DNA from: Aureobasidium sp. EXF-3400
Taxonomy: Eukaryota; Ascomycota; Dothideomycetes; Dothideales; Saccotheciaceae
Assembly: GCA_024195585.1 (NCBI GenBank)
Contig: SWBL01000091.1
Span: 89,997 to 153,996, forward strand
Length of the DNA stretch: 64,000 nucleotides
Direction: 5' to 3'
Shown: piece by piece, positions 9,703-20,496 of the stretch
Layout: every line of letters starts with the position of its first letter
Position numbering within the stretch: position 1 is the first letter of the stretch
Translations under genes and position numbers: made by a program
The notes under the pieces: model-generated
Database searches by the model: none
The model's input: only the letters and a program-made list of their open reading frames with translations
What the model was told of the DNA's origin: nothing

Positions 9703-12700
9703 ATGAGCGAATGGAGAGATCGAGGCTATGTCCCGGACTCGGATGGGGACGACATTTCTCTGCTTGACGACAAAGATGCCAACACCAACACAACATCAAC
9801 ATCGCCGAGCACAACAACTATACACAACCAACGATGTGCTTCTGTCGAGCTGGTCGATGATCACGCGCACGACAATGTGAAGACCGTGTCGGAAGTCCGG
9901 GAATCCAACACGAGTCCATCGAGTGCCAAACCAATCCAGGCTTCAGAAGACGAAATCCAACAGGACACCACATTCGACCTCCCGCAAGACAACTTCGGCG
10001 CGAGACATGCTCCTCAGCAGCCTTCGGCCGGGCAACCAATAGTCTTGATCACCCAGTCCAGAAGGGCAGACTCACCGCCGGAGGACAACAAGAATGTCAG
10101 GACGTATAGCCGGAAATCCAGACCTGGAGCTCTGAAGAGGATTAAGAGAGTCAACGCCAACGATCGTGTAGAAGAAGATCTGCACGAAGATGACGGCTTC
10201 ATGGATATCGATGAGTTGGTCACGGATCAGGTTGAAGCAGGACAGGATCCATCTACGTCAGCTCCTCTGGTCGCTCCTTCCCAGGCCGACCGACGCTTGT
10301 CTGTCTCGAGTTCTGACTTGTCGGACGTCGACATGCAGCTCATATCCTCTCCACAACCATTCTTCCCTTTACCCACAAGTACGGCAAGAACGAATGATTC
10401 CATACCGAGACTTCCCAGCCAGCCCGAGGCAACCGCCCTCGAAAGTGCCATCACTTCTCTATCTGATGAACATCTCGCCGCCCTTGCCGCTCAACAACCT
10501 CGACGCAACCTTCGAGCACGGAAGGCCATCCAATTACATCCTTACCTCCTTGAAGTCGAGCAGTACCGTCGCGCCCTCAAAGCTCGTGGCCTGAGACCCA
10601 TTCAAGTCGCTACGAATAGTCAACGACCAAGAAATCAGGATGATTCTCAGGACGACGAATTTCATCAGGAAGAGAGTCAGCCACGACGACCTCAGCTAGA
10701 GCATACTCAGGAATCAACGCCACCAGACTCTTCTGCCTCGTCTGTTCACAACCCGCCGCCACGTCTTGACTTGTCCAACCTCATCGCTGGAGACGACGAA
10801 GAAGAAGAGTTTCCTGACATCGATGCTGCTCTCCGTCGTCGTGTCATCGGCGGTACCCAAATCCACTATAAGCGCCGCAAGACCCTCGAGACTCCTGACA
10901 TCAACCAGAATGGACGCATGCTATCTTTATCAGCATCAAGAGCCAGAGGAAAACTAAAGTCCTTGAGTCTGAATCGCGTCCTTTCAACTACAAGTGGACC
11001 TTCCAACCAGGACCTGCTGCCGCCGTCACCTCCAAGGACATCAAGCCCAGCAAATGCCGAACCTACACCTGTCGCTCCTCCTCGCTTCAGGCTTCCACAT
11101 GGTCTAAATCCTACAGCTGTTCCTACTCCATTTCCTTCTTCGCCTGAGCCGCTGGCTTCCACATCAGTCAGACGTCCTCGTCAGGTGATTATAGCATCCG
11201 ACGAAGAAGCTGTCAATCATCAAGATGTCGATGCAGAGTCCAGCTCCTCGTCAGAATCAGATCAGAAAAACAGACAATTGCTGCGCTACCGGCGAAAGAT
11301 GAGGGGTGTGCTGCCTGCCTCGTACCTCAAGCTTGACAGACAAGTTAGACAACCGTCGCCATCGGTTGCCCCCTCTGAAGCGCAGACTGCAACACCGGGA
11401 CCAACGGCTCCTGTCAGAGGCGTTGCTCAACGGAGGGTGACAAGCACTTCTGCCGCACCAGCTCGCCAAAACAGCTATGTGATATTTTCCGACAATTCCG
11501 AGTCCGACGATTCGGTGGCAGAACTGCCGGCTTCCCGTCTGCTCCAAACTAGACTGCCATCGCCGATCACTGGACGTCCCACAGGTCGGCCTTTTGAGCC
11601 ATTGGAAGTTGATGAATATGACGAGATTGATAATATGCTCCCTACGAACGGAAGAGCTCACTTCAGAAAGCCCGGAAGCAAGAAGAGGCAATCCAAGCTT
11701 CCAAGCACATTTACACGTACCAAGTCCTCTTCAAACCAGGCTCAATTGTGTCAGAAACGAAAAGCCCCTGTTAATCCAACAGCACAAAAGTCGACCTCGC
11801 GTCATGAGCCAGGCGCGAGCATCAAGAGAAAGCCAACTGCCAAAAAGCCAAAGCCAGTCAAACTGAGTATCCTGGATGCCACCACCACTAACGATCCAAA
11901 ATCCCCACGAGAAGTGTCTAGGCCTCAATTCGTGCGTCTTGCTGCTCGTCAAGCTCGGAATCGGCCGGATCATGGCAGACACAGTCCATCCAACAAGGAC
12001 ATACGTTTGGCTACGAGAGAGGATACCCAGGATGCTCTCGAACCATTATTGTCCTGGCGAGCAGGCAACCTGAGTCGCAGTTGGGTTCCTCTACCTCAGG
12101 ATACTCGTCCTGATGGTAGTGTCCGCAACGATGGAGACACAATGATCGAAGAGCCGAATGATCAAGAAAACTCGGTGATCACGAGTGGTCCACAACACCG
12201 CAGACCTGGCCAACCGCGGCCGCTCATGGGCACGGAACCGAGACAATTTCGACAGCTCTCAGAAAAAGACAATCCTGCGCGAAAGCGTACGGCTCGAGAT
12301 TTACTTCGAGCAAACCAACGAAAGCTGCTCGAACGTGATCACCGCATGCGTCCTGCCCAGCTAGAGAGCGTAGCCCAGAGCACACACCTTGATCTTGATC
12401 CGCTTACCTTTGCTGCACCTCCATCCCGCTTGATGGAGATCTTTGCTCGAGACAGACGGGATCAGCCAGCTTCCAAATTCCGGCTCGAGCGCTTCCTCAA
12501 GGATAAGGGTGATTTGCCTGAAGTTCCTGTTCCGAACCAGTCAGAAAACCCAGATACGAGCATGACAGGCATTGACAATGTTGTCTCGCATGCACGAACC
12601 CGCAAAAGACTAGCTCGACGAATTGATGTCGAAACGACTAGATTTCGTCAGCCGAATGAGCCTCTACCAGCTGATGTTCCTTCTGTTTCGGCTCAAGATC

Positions 12701-15700
12701 CAGAGAACATTAACTCAGATGATCCTCCTGCGAAGGCAATTCTACAAGGCCTGGGTCCTTTTGGCACTCGTTACCCTACAGACTTCGACGTCAGACCACT
12801 CGAGATTGGCACCTATTTTGCTACTGGCACATTCGTGGGCAGTGGAGACTTCAACGATTGTTTGACGTTACGCGGGCGCGACCTTGATGTTCCCGCTGGT
12901 CGGATCACGGTAGAAGTAGTTGGTCGCTCCTTACATTGGAGTGCCTGGAATGAAGACGTCTCTGCCGGTCTTAGTTCCATACTGTCAGCATGCACTGAAG
13001 ATTTACACAGTGTTGGCGAATATGAGAGCACAGAGATGCGACAAACTGCCATCGGCGATACCACCGCGCGCTTCAACTATTTCTTGAGATCTATCGTGAG
13101 GTATCTGTCAGGCTGTCTCCACTTCCTGGATCCCATCGATCGATCCTCTAGCTTGAGCCGCCTTTCCCGCTTTGTTGATGAGTTTGTCGACATGGTCGAA
13201 GTGGAAACCATCATTCTCAGGTCCCTCTCAGATGTACAAACTCACATCGAGCGACTCGTGATAGACTCGCTGTCATACTTGCTCTGCATGACTGTACAGT
13301 TGGTACGCATCTCGCAACATCCTGCCGCTGATGTCAAAATGCAGACTCTTCTTGTGGAAGAGTGTGTTCGTTTGAGCACAAAGATCATGGCCGCAGCGCT
13401 GCCCACGAGACTCATCCCTGTGCGTGAGTTCTTAGAGGCACATCGTGAGCACGCTCGACGTGAATCTGGAATCCAGGCACAAGACGTCGCTATCACGAGC
13501 GTTGTCATTGTGAACCATGCACTTACAACTGTCAACGCATCCACCAAGCTTTCCGACATCATCAGCACACACCTAGGTCGTTCAATTATGAAGACATGCA
13601 ACATCCACTCCCTCGATCAGGTATGGTACGATGCCTTTTGTCTTCAACCTCTTCTAGAGATCGATGCGAAAGGCATATTCCGGCCGCGAAGCAGGTTCCA
13701 GTCAGCCAATGACAACTGGAACCTAATTAAAGTGCTTTTGCAGCGGATGTTTGAGCTATATCCAGCAACTAGCAAGGCGCGCAGTCCAACGCTGAACGAC
13801 TATGTACGAGCATGTCTGGCCAGAGTATATCATCTAATAACACGCTGGGGTTGGCGGAGGTGTGAAACTGCGCTGAGTACAATATACGACTTCTTTGCTG
13901 GCAACAACCTTTCGCAACTCTACAAAGAAGAGGGCAAAGGTTCACCACGCTTCCTCGAAAATCTTGACAAAAGCCCGACAATCGAACTTGAAGTATCCGA
14001 CTGTGCGTTTCACATCTTTCTCAAGTTGCTCGTAGTTGGCTTGCGGAGCTTACAAGAAGTCTTGCCTAAAAACAAAGTCCGAGGTTTCGCATGGAGATTT
14101 ATTCCCAACCATGGTCGCACGTATCGAAAAGAGCAGGAGGTCACTCATGTTGCACTCAACGCCTTACGCAATCACCATGACTTGCTTTGCACATTGTACT
14201 GGGTCATGCCGTCTGGTTGTGGACCTCGACTACAAATGATTAAAGACTTGGTCGACCACGACAACTCGCATCGAGAAGCTTGTCGGCTTAGCGTACATGC
14301 CTGGGGCATGCTTGCTCGTTACTTACTTTCGCAAAGCGAAACCTCCAATGATCAGGATGTCTTGGGTTCATGGTACAGAGACATGATTTCGACCACAATA
14401 TCTCAGTATCGACTTGCTAGATCTGAAGCAGAAGCACAATATACTGCTGCGAGATCTAGAGGGTCATCTGAGATAACGCCTGAGATGCTCGAGATGACTA
14501 TCACAGCCAATCAACGAAGCATTTTTGCTATTCTGCAAGATCTGCTCTTGGCAATGCGCAATGCTGTCAGAATCTCGAAGTCATGGTCCGCTGTTCGCAA
14601 TGTCTTTGAGCAATCTAATGTGATTGAAGTGCTGAAACTGTTCGATATGGATCAGCCTAGGCTTTCCGTTGCTATTGTTCAGGCATTAGGTATTGTTGAT
14701 GAACTGCTTGTCGCCAAGGCCAGGTTGTGCAAGTCCATACAGCAAGAAAGTCAGCCAGGTAGTGATGACAGCCAGGAGTATGGTGACTGGTCTTTCATGG
14801 ATGAAGTCATCGAAGAGCCAGAAAACTCGGAGCCGAAGACATCGGAAGTGGCATTCCTGCAAGAACCTATTGCTTCACTCCTTTCAACGTGCTTCGGCTC
14901 AGAAAAGAGCCCTGATGATGCACTTCTCAAGAAGATCGTGGATATCTGGGTCGCCACTGCCCAGCACTTGATCAAAGAGAATGTTCTTGACTGGTCAAGC
15001 TTTCTAGATGTCTACAGCACATCTTCATGGTTTCAGCTCCGAGAGACTGAACAGAGGCACAAATACACTTGCTATTTCCTTGCGTCTGTCATCAAGAGCG
15101 ACAGGTCAAGTCTTACCAACCATCGAACTCTCTTCATGAAAGCTTGGTTCGTCGCATTGTTCGAGCGGGAATCGAAGCTCAAGTTCCAACATCGTCTCAC
15201 GTCAAGTCTATTAGAGAAAGCAACCTCGGAACCATTACTGCATAATTTGCCGTTTGCTGCCAATCACGAGACTGGCGAGTATCGCATCACCTTAGCCGAG
15301 TTTCGTGAAAGGCGAATCAGTCTAATCAGTAGTGTGCTGTCGAACATGCATACCTCACTCAATTTCTTCCATTCTTCGACAATGTTAGGAAGCAAAAGAG
15401 AGTATATTGATATGCTCAAGGCTGCTATGCAACACATGCGCAGTACATACGAACAACTCCAGAACATGTCTGGTCGACTTGGTGGTTCATCTTATGACAC
15501 TGTCAAAGGAGCTTACGTCGAGTTTGTCCAATCCATCATATCCCTGATGCAGCAATACACATCGGATATTTGTCCGATAGATCCATTCTTTGTGGATTCT
15601 GCCGCTTTCCCTCTTCCCCTGGATGACCCGACATATGTCAAGGCGAAGCTCAAAAGCTATGACTCAAAATTGCAAGACAGCCGCGCCCGCAAACAGCTTG

Positions 15701-16584
15701 CTGTATTTGTGCAGACAGTCGGCGAGCGCGCAGCTTCTGAGAATCAGCAACCATATCTCACCAAGCAGATGCATGATGCTCTGATTGGGGATGCGTCAAG
15801 GGGACTCAGGAGTGTGGTACTGACGGTTTTGCTACCAGCGTACATCCACTGTTCAAAGACTTTCACTTCAGGCAGTGTCTTAGCTCTGCCCCTCATACAA
15901 GCCAGTGCTGTGGTCATCTACGACATGATTTATGATGTAAACCTCGCTGATGGGAAAGCTGTGGATTCAGACGTCGATTCCATCACCTCTATCCTCACAA
16001 CAGCACATCAATTCGCCATGTCGATCCCGTCTCAGCCAACATTGCAGCACGTCGGTTCTTTACGTCTCCTCGCAGCGATTTTTCACCTCGCCGAGCAAAG
16101 TCTCTCGTTTGTCGAGTACATACACCGCACTACTGGCAAGGGTAGTGACACCATAGCATTGCTTCGCCGTCTCATGGCCTTTGGCGAAGAGTTCAGCATT
16201 CACGTTATGGATCCCTTCGCGGACGTACCAATCTCGCCTGATGCACCAATGCTCGAGAGTGTTCACTGTCCCTGGCAAGACACACTTGACTTTGCCACAC
16301 GCAACCTCACAGAATCACTCGCTAGAGCACCATGGCGAACCTGGGATATAGATTTCGAAAGCGTAGAAGCCGAGAGTATGAGGGTTGTGGCTGCTTTTGA
16401 CTTTTTCAGAAGCAGCTTTAACGTTATTGTTTGTCGCGGCGGATACATTGTGCAAAGTGCTGTCGATGGGGAGGAAAGGGAAGGAGATGAGGATGAGCAG
16501 ATGGAGGAACAAGACATACAGAGACAAGGACTTGATGAAGTGATGATGGGTATGCAAGGTCTGGGATGGGAAGGCTTGGTGTAG
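9703..16584 (+). CDS. Mus7/Mms22-family DNA repair protein
   Basis: Mus7/Mms22 proteins act with the Rtt101-Mms1 cullin ligase in replication-coupled repair and fork stability. The single 6.9 kb exon encodes 2293 residues. The N-terminus MSEWRDRGYVPDSDGDD matches the hallmark start of fungal Mus7/Mms22 proteins. Roughly the first 1000 residues are low-complexity: acidic, Ser/Pro-rich, with many basic clusters that could be nuclear localisation signals. The conserved part begins around FGTRYPTDFDVRPL (near residue 1020) and continues as a helical, leucine-rich scaffold to about residue 2240, before an acidic Glu/Gln tail. No intron was detected, notable at this length. Assignment rests on the N-terminal motif, size and architecture. 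Confidence 0.88.
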   Translation: MSEWRDRGYVPDSDGDDISLLDDKDANTNTTSTSPSTTTIHNQRCASVELVDDHAHDNVKTVSEVRESNTSPSSAKPIQASEDEIQQDTTFDLPQDNFGARHAPQQPSAGQPIVLITQSRRADSPPEDNKNVRTYSRKSRPGALKRIKRVNANDRVEEDLHEDDGFMDIDELVTDQVEAGQDPSTSAPLVAPSQADRRLSVSSSDLSDVDMQLISSPQPFFPLPTSTARTNDSIPRLPSQPEATALESAITSLSDEHLAALAAQQPRRNLRARKAIQLHPYLLEVEQYRRALKARGLRPIQVATNSQRPRNQDDSQDDEFHQEESQPRRPQLEHTQESTPPDSSASSVHNPPPRLDLSNLIAGDDEEEEFPDIDAALRRRVIGGTQIHYKRRKTLETPDINQNGRMLSLSASRARGKLKSLSLNRVLSTTSGPSNQDLLPPSPPRTSSPANAEPTPVAPPRFRLPHGLNPTAVPTPFPSSPEPLASTSVRRPRQVIIASDEEAVNHQDVDAESSSSSESDQKNRQLLRYRRKMRGVLPASYLKLDRQVRQPSPSVAPSEAQTATPGPTAPVRGVAQRRVTSTSAAPARQNSYVIFSDNSESDDSVAELPASRLLQTRLPSPITGRPTGRPFEPLEVDEYDEIDNMLPTNGRAHFRKPGSKKRQSKLPSTFTRTKSSSNQAQLCQKRKAPVNPTAQKSTSRHEPGASIKRKPTAKKPKPVKLSILDATTTNDPKSPREVSRPQFVRLAARQARNRPDHGRHSPSNKDIRLATREDTQDALEPLLSWRAGNLSRSWVPLPQDTRPDGSVRNDGDTMIEEPNDQENSVITSGPQHRRPGQPRPLMGTEPRQFRQLSEKDNPARKRTARDLLRANQRKLLERDHRMRPAQLESVAQSTHLDLDPLTFAAPPSRLMEIFARDRRDQPASKFRLERFLKDKGDLPEVPVPNQSENPDTSMTGIDNVVSHARTRKRLARRIDVETTRFRQPNEPLPADVPSVSAQDPENINSDDPPAKAILQGLGPFGTRYPTDFDVRPLEIGTYFATGTFVGSGDFNDCLTLRGRDLDVPAGRITVEVVGRSLHWSAWNEDVSAGLSSILSACTEDLHSVGEYESTEMRQTAIGDTTARFNYFLRSIVRYLSGCLHFLDPIDRSSSLSRLSRFVDEFVDMVEVETIILRSLSDVQTHIERLVIDSLSYLLCMTVQLVRISQHPAADVKMQTLLVEECVRLSTKIMAAALPTRLIPVREFLEAHREHARRESGIQAQDVAITSVVIVNHALTTVNASTKLSDIISTHLGRSIMKTCNIHSLDQVWYDAFCLQPLLEIDAKGIFRPRSRFQSANDNWNLIKVLLQRMFELYPATSKARSPTLNDYVRACLARVYHLITRWGWRRCETALSTIYDFFAGNNLSQLYKEEGKGSPRFLENLDKSPTIELEVSDCAFHIFLKLLVVGLRSLQEVLPKNKVRGFAWRFIPNHGRTYRKEQEVTHVALNALRNHHDLLCTLYWVMPSGCGPRLQMIKDLVDHDNSHREACRLSVHAWGMLARYLLSQSETSNDQDVLGSWYRDMISTTISQYRLARSEAEAQYTAARSRGSSEITPEMLEMTITANQRSIFAILQDLLLAMRNAVRISKSWSAVRNVFEQSNVIEVLKLFDMDQPRLSVAIVQALGIVDELLVAKARLCKSIQQESQPGSDDSQEYGDWSFMDEVIEEPENSEPKTSEVAFLQEPIASLLSTCFGSEKSPDDALLKKIVDIWVATAQHLIKENVLDWSSFLDVYSTSSWFQLRETEQRHKYTCYFLASVIKSDRSSLTNHRTLFMKAWFVALFERESKLKFQHRLTSSLLEKATSEPLLHNLPFAANHETGEYRITLAEFRERRISLISSVLSNMHTSLNFFHSSTMLGSKREYIDMLKAAMQHMRSTYEQLQNMSGRLGGSSYDTVKGAYVEFVQSIISLMQQYTSDICPIDPFFVDSAAFPLPLDDPTYVKAKLKSYDSKLQDSRARKQLAVFVQTVGERAASENQQPYLTKQMHDALIGDASRGLRSVVLTVLLPAYIHCSKTFTSGSVLALPLIQASAVVIYDMIYDVNLADGKAVDSDVDSITSILTTAHQFAMSIPSQPTLQHVGSLRLLAAIFHLAEQSLSFVEYIHRTTGKGSDTIALLRRLMAFGEEFSIHVMDPFADVPISPDAPMLESVHCPWQDTLDFATRNLTESLARAPWRTWDIDFESVEAESMRVVAAFDFFRSSFNVIVCRGGYIVQSAVDGEEREGDEDEQMEEQDIQRQGLDEVMMGMQGLGWEGLV

Positions 16585-17676
16585 TATATAGATGAGCTAT
16601 TGCTATCATGAGGTTATGATGTTGCTTGAGCATGACTTAGAAACGTGTTATGCAGCAAGTGTTGCACTTCCTATCACTAAGAAGAGTGATGTTCATGAAT
16701 TGAGGAAGGATCTCAGCTGCGATAGTCAGAGTTTTAGTGGTTAACAAAAATGCAGGAATGAGTCTGACATACAGAATTTGTCCATTGAGAGATGCTCTCC
16801 GCAACTAGAGAAACAACATCTGATCTGGTCTAAAAGGATCAATACCGTCCACAACCCTCTGATTACTGCTTCGTTCCCCCCTCAACCCCTTCTTCCGTTT
16901 CGACTACTGCAATCCGACAGCCTAGTTTCCAGATGCAGTACGTTCCCATGGGATAGCGTACCTTTATAAAATGGTTATGGACCTGAGTCGCTCATTCGAG
17001 TGGGCAAGGTTCCTAATGAGAGGCAGATCATGTACACGCACCATTGTTGGTGGGTCTCTTCGAAGGCATAGGGCTTCTCATCGTTGTCATCGGCGGCAAA
17101 GAGCCTTGGTCTTGCGTGTGGGGGCCATGATCAAGCTTCCATTGCCGTCTCTTAAGAAGAAGAAGGCATCTGCCATGATGAGTGTAGGCGCAGGTTTGCT
17201 ATGATATCTTCCTTTCTTTGAAGGGAGTTTAAAGAATTGACAGAGGGCCAATGTGGTATCCGATGTCCTTGTTCGAGATGGCAGAATTTATGAGAGTGAT
17301 TTGATGGAAGAACGAGAATTCGAAGAAACGCGGTGACTGTGAAAGAATGCAGGTGTTGGTGTCTAGGTTCCGGTACAAGATCTTCCTATGAGAAGTGCCG
17401 ATATAATATCTCTTGATGGTGAGACAACACTCTTGTGCTACCGTATTCGCTCAAGGGGTTGGTGTTGATCGTGTTCTTTCGATGCCATAGCTTGCCTGTC
17501 CAAGACTATCCACGATATCGACTCTTTTCGGTTTAGTCCTCAAAGGGAAAAAGGCACAACCTATTTTCATGCTCGGCATGAGGGTCGCTCGGGTTTGGAT
17601 ATCAGAATTCTGCGCCACCGACAATCGCCTTTTCTAGATTCTCTGGTCAGCACAACGCATTGTCAAGGTCAACAGG
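16585..17676. other. Intergenic region, no gene assigned
   Basis: About 1.1 kb lies between the Mus7/Mms22 stop and the polyQ gene start. Short open frames exist on both strands. One minus-strand frame around 16974-17130 has protein-like composition (ends FEETHQQWCVYM and onward), but no start or supported splice partners were found. The remainder includes the polyQ gene promoter. Confidence 0.5.
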
Positions 17677-18166
17677 ATGTCTGGAAAATGGAGCATCGAG
17701 GTTCGCGACAGGCTTGTGACCAGTATGTCCAATATCAAAGCCACGCGGAGGTTAGCACTAACATATCGCAAGATGGACGCCTAGTCGCTGCAAACAACCT
17801 ACACATGCCCCGGGGAGACAGCAATTTCGCGCTGTGGATCATGAAGCAGCTCGCTGCAGAAGGACGTTGGCACATGGTTGAGCCTTTCCATAACATTGGC
17901 GGTCAAGCGCTCGACATCAGAACGGTCAACCAGAGGTTAGAAGATGGCAACTATGCCAACGCCGCAGACTTCCAGTCGGAGCTGCTGAGCATTCCGACAA
18001 AGTTTCTTACAAAGGGTTTGAGCCGTGCAAGCGAGAAAGCCAGCGATCTCTTACAAGAGCTGCCCACGCTCTTCAAGAGAAGACAGCTGCAGGACACCCT
18101 GTTGATGAAGAGAACCCAGCAGCAACAACCACCACCACCACCACAACAACAGCAACAACAACAACC

Positions 18167-18214
<48 letters not shown>

Positions 18215-19112
18215 GCAACCAGAACAGGAACCTACTGATTCTAGTTCTTCCCATGCTGCCAATCATGGTCAAGCTGTCTCAGCTGTGGGTGACAATCAAG
18301 CTGCTTCTATTGCGGCTGCCATCAGCCCTCAGTCACCCCCTCCTCTTGCTGAGTCTGCGGTACCTTCTCCGAATCATCGACGTTCCCTTAGCATTCGCCC
18401 CGCCGATCGATCTGCAACTTCGCAGATTCAAACTCAAGCCGGAGAAGCTCAGACTAGTGGCACAGGCGCTACCGAACAGGAGACCAATAGTGGCGACAGT
18501 GTCCCTGATCAAAGTGTCGTCGAGCAACCAACCAAGCATTCGGCCAAGAGAGCTGCCAGTCCTCAGGATCTTCCAGCCACAAAGAGACCTCGTCAAGATG
18601 TCTCCAGCAGTAAGAGCGTGGGTGCTCAGACTGGCACACAAAGCCTTGCCTACATCCCTGCTCTTCACAATGCCATCGAAGCAGCAATCGTCAGAGAGGC
18701 CCGTGTGGTTGCAGAGATGCAGAAATCCACCAACTTGGAAGGAGATAGGAAGAAGTTCTTGCAGCGCGCATCGCTCACCAAGAGGCAGAAGGTCAGAGAA
18801 AGCATTGAAGGAGAGCTAAAGAAGGATCATGTCAGGGCCGTTGCAGCATCCATGCACGAGGAGATCCGCAAGGCCTCCATGGGTATTCTGGACCGTCTCA
18901 TCGCAGAGGAAGCCGAGCACAAACAACAGGAGATCTCTGACAAGCAGCAGAAAGAAATTGACCAGCTGAAGTGGACGGTTAATGATCAGCAACACACCAT
19001 TGATGAGCAGCAGAAGCTCATTGCCAGCCTGCAACAGAACGAGCAAGCAGATGAGACCATGGAGGAGGAGACCATAGAGGAGGCCAGAGCCGGCAAGAAG
19101 AAACAGCACTGA
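17677..19112 (+). CDS. PolyQ nuclear-type protein with bromodomain-like segment and C-terminal coiled coil
   Basis: The model uses exon 1 17677-17722, a 50-nt intron (GTATGT donor, GCACTAAC branch, CAAG acceptor) and exon 2 17773-19112, giving 461 residues. A longer uninterrupted frame starts upstream at 17595, but it reads through the intron and its N-terminus lacks protein character; the spliced start MSGKWSIEVRDRLVT is preferred. Residues ~20-90 include IRTVNQRLEDGNYANAADF, which matches the helix B-C signature of bromodomains (D-x-x-T-I-x-x-K-L-x-x-G-x-Y), although the acetyl-lysine Asn region is not evident. A Q/P tract follows at about residues 132-168, then SAKRAASP and TKRPRQD as likely nuclear localisation signals, and a C-terminal Glu/Gln-rich coiled coil. 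A chromatin-associated role is inference. Confidence 0.75.
18114..18220 (+). repeat. CAG/CAA/CCA trinucleotide repeat encoding polyQ/polyP
   Basis: The tract lies inside the polyQ protein gene. It contains (CCA)n coding proline, mixed CAA/CAG, and an uninterrupted run of 15 CAG units at 18168-18212. Reading the opposite strand gives long runs of Cys or Leu codons, which are artefacts of the repeat. Confidence 0.95.
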
Positions 19113-19752
19113 ACTGTATGTTATTTGCAGTCATGTTTCGTAATGCGCGACGCGCAGAAGAGCTGACTTGATTGATAGCACGACTCCGAACCGTCAAACG
19201 CGGCGGGAAATGAGCGTCTCTGGAATACTGAGATATCAGGCGGAGGCGGGCTCTATCAAGCGCATCAAGGAGGCGGCATAGCAATTGCTACAGCGCTGCC
19301 ACCTCAATGAGCATGCAAGCACGGAAAATTATACAATCGAATGCACGAAGAATAATCGGAAGGTAGTGATGGAAAGGACGGGCAAACAAGCAGATGAAGG
19401 GCTAATTAAAGGCAACGAGATGGAGACCTGCAACTGCCATCACATGCTTGTCTCTGATGAGCGCTTTAACAATTCCTGTTATCCATAAAAATGCACGAAA
19501 CAAAGTCGGAAGGAGGTATGGGAGCACGAGCAAGCAAGCGCGATCGTCAGGAGATGTCATCCATGTTTTTCTGGGGAAGCCGTGACACAACGATCGTCAT
19601 AGCAAACAGCAAACCTTCAATTGCACTTTCTCTCTCTCTTTTCCACTCCAAACTCCCAAACACTTCAATAAGCATTGAGAAGATACATGCGGCGCTACTG
19701 CAATTTCCTCACAATCTCAATCCGTCGCTGCCCACTCAAACCTCTACCACGC
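19113..19752. other. Intergenic region
   Basis: About 640 bp separate the polyQ gene stop from the chosen start of the pyridoxamine-phosphate oxidase. A pyrimidine-rich stretch (TCTCTCTCTCTTTTCC) at about 19630 is typical of a fungal core promoter. No other gene is supported. Confidence 0.6.
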
Positions 19753-20496
19753 ATGGCTCTCTACAACAGCCCCGGCACCAACACCACCGCAATGTCTTCC
19801 TCTTCCACCGCACCCAATAAACGCATCTTCGCCCCTGGCGGCACAAACGACTCTCAGCAAGCCCAACAATACACAAAAGGCAGCTTGGACGCCTCCCAAC
19901 TGGACGCCAACCCTCTGACTCAATTCGACATTTGGTTCCAACACGCCAACGCCGAAAAAGTGCATCAGCCAGAGACAGTCACACTGAGTACCGCCGAACT
20001 ACCATCGGGCAGGGTTAGTGCGCGAATGGTGTATTTGAAAGAGTTGGATGAGAGGGGGTGGGTGGTATACAGCAATTGGGGCACAAGCAGGAAAGCAAGC
20101 GATGTGAAGAGCAATCCTCATGCTAGCTTGACTTTCTGGTGGCATGAGTTGGAGAGACAGGTCAGAGTCGAAGGAAAAGTGGAGAGGATGACTAGTGAAG
20201 AGAGTCAGGTCTACTACGATACGCGCATTCGAGGCAGCAGGCTGGGTGCTTGGGCCAGTCAGCAGAGCAGTGTCTTGAGCAGTCGTGAAGAGCTGGAGAA
20301 GCAAGTTGAAGATGTGGAGAAGCGATTCGATGGTCAAGACAAGATTCCTGTCCCTGAGTTCTGGGGTGGTATCAGGATCGTACCCGAGATGGTTGAGTTC
20401 TGGCAGGGAAGACCCAGTCGCTTGCACGATCGCTTTAGATACACAAGGGATGAGAACACTGAGTCTGGTTGGAAGATCGACAGATTGAGTCCTTAA
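19753..20496 (+). CDS. pdx3: Pyridoxamine/pyridoxine 5'-phosphate oxidase
   Basis: This FMN enzyme oxidises pyridoxamine- or pyridoxine-5'-phosphate to pyridoxal-5'-phosphate, the last step of vitamin B6 salvage. The chosen start gives 247 residues, near the usual size. Family blocks are evident: RVSARMVYLKELDERGWVVY, then SNWGTSRKASD (FMN phosphate binding), FWWHELERQVRVEG, SRLGAWASQQSS and the C-terminal EFWQGRPSRLHDRFRY substrate/FMN segment. ATG 19753 has a strong context (ACGCATGGCT). Two in-frame ATGs upstream (19675, 19690) would add an Arg-rich leader with no acidic residues that could target mitochondria, and a downstream ATG at 19792 is also possible. The gene is intronless. Confidence 0.93.
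   Translation: MALYNSPGTNTTAMSSSSTAPNKRIFAPGGTNDSQQAQQYTKGSLDASQLDANPLTQFDIWFQHANAEKVHQPETVTLSTAELPSGRVSARMVYLKELDERGWVVYSNWGTSRKASDVKSNPHASLTFWWHELERQVRVEGKVERMTSEESQVYYDTRIRGSRLGAWASQQSSVLSSREELEKQVEDVEKRFDGQDKIPVPEFWGGIRIVPEMVEFWQGRPSRLHDRFRYTRDENTESGWKIDRLSP

Noticed and set aside
17595..17676. Upstream part of the long frame as the N-terminus of the polyQ protein
   Set aside because: It reads through a well-formed 50-nt intron (GTATGT, CTAAC). The spliced model starting at 17677 has a better start.
17951..18262. Minus-strand frame with long poly-Cys/Gly runs
   Set aside because: It is the antisense reading of the CAG/CAA/CCA repeat in the polyQ gene, with no independent gene features.
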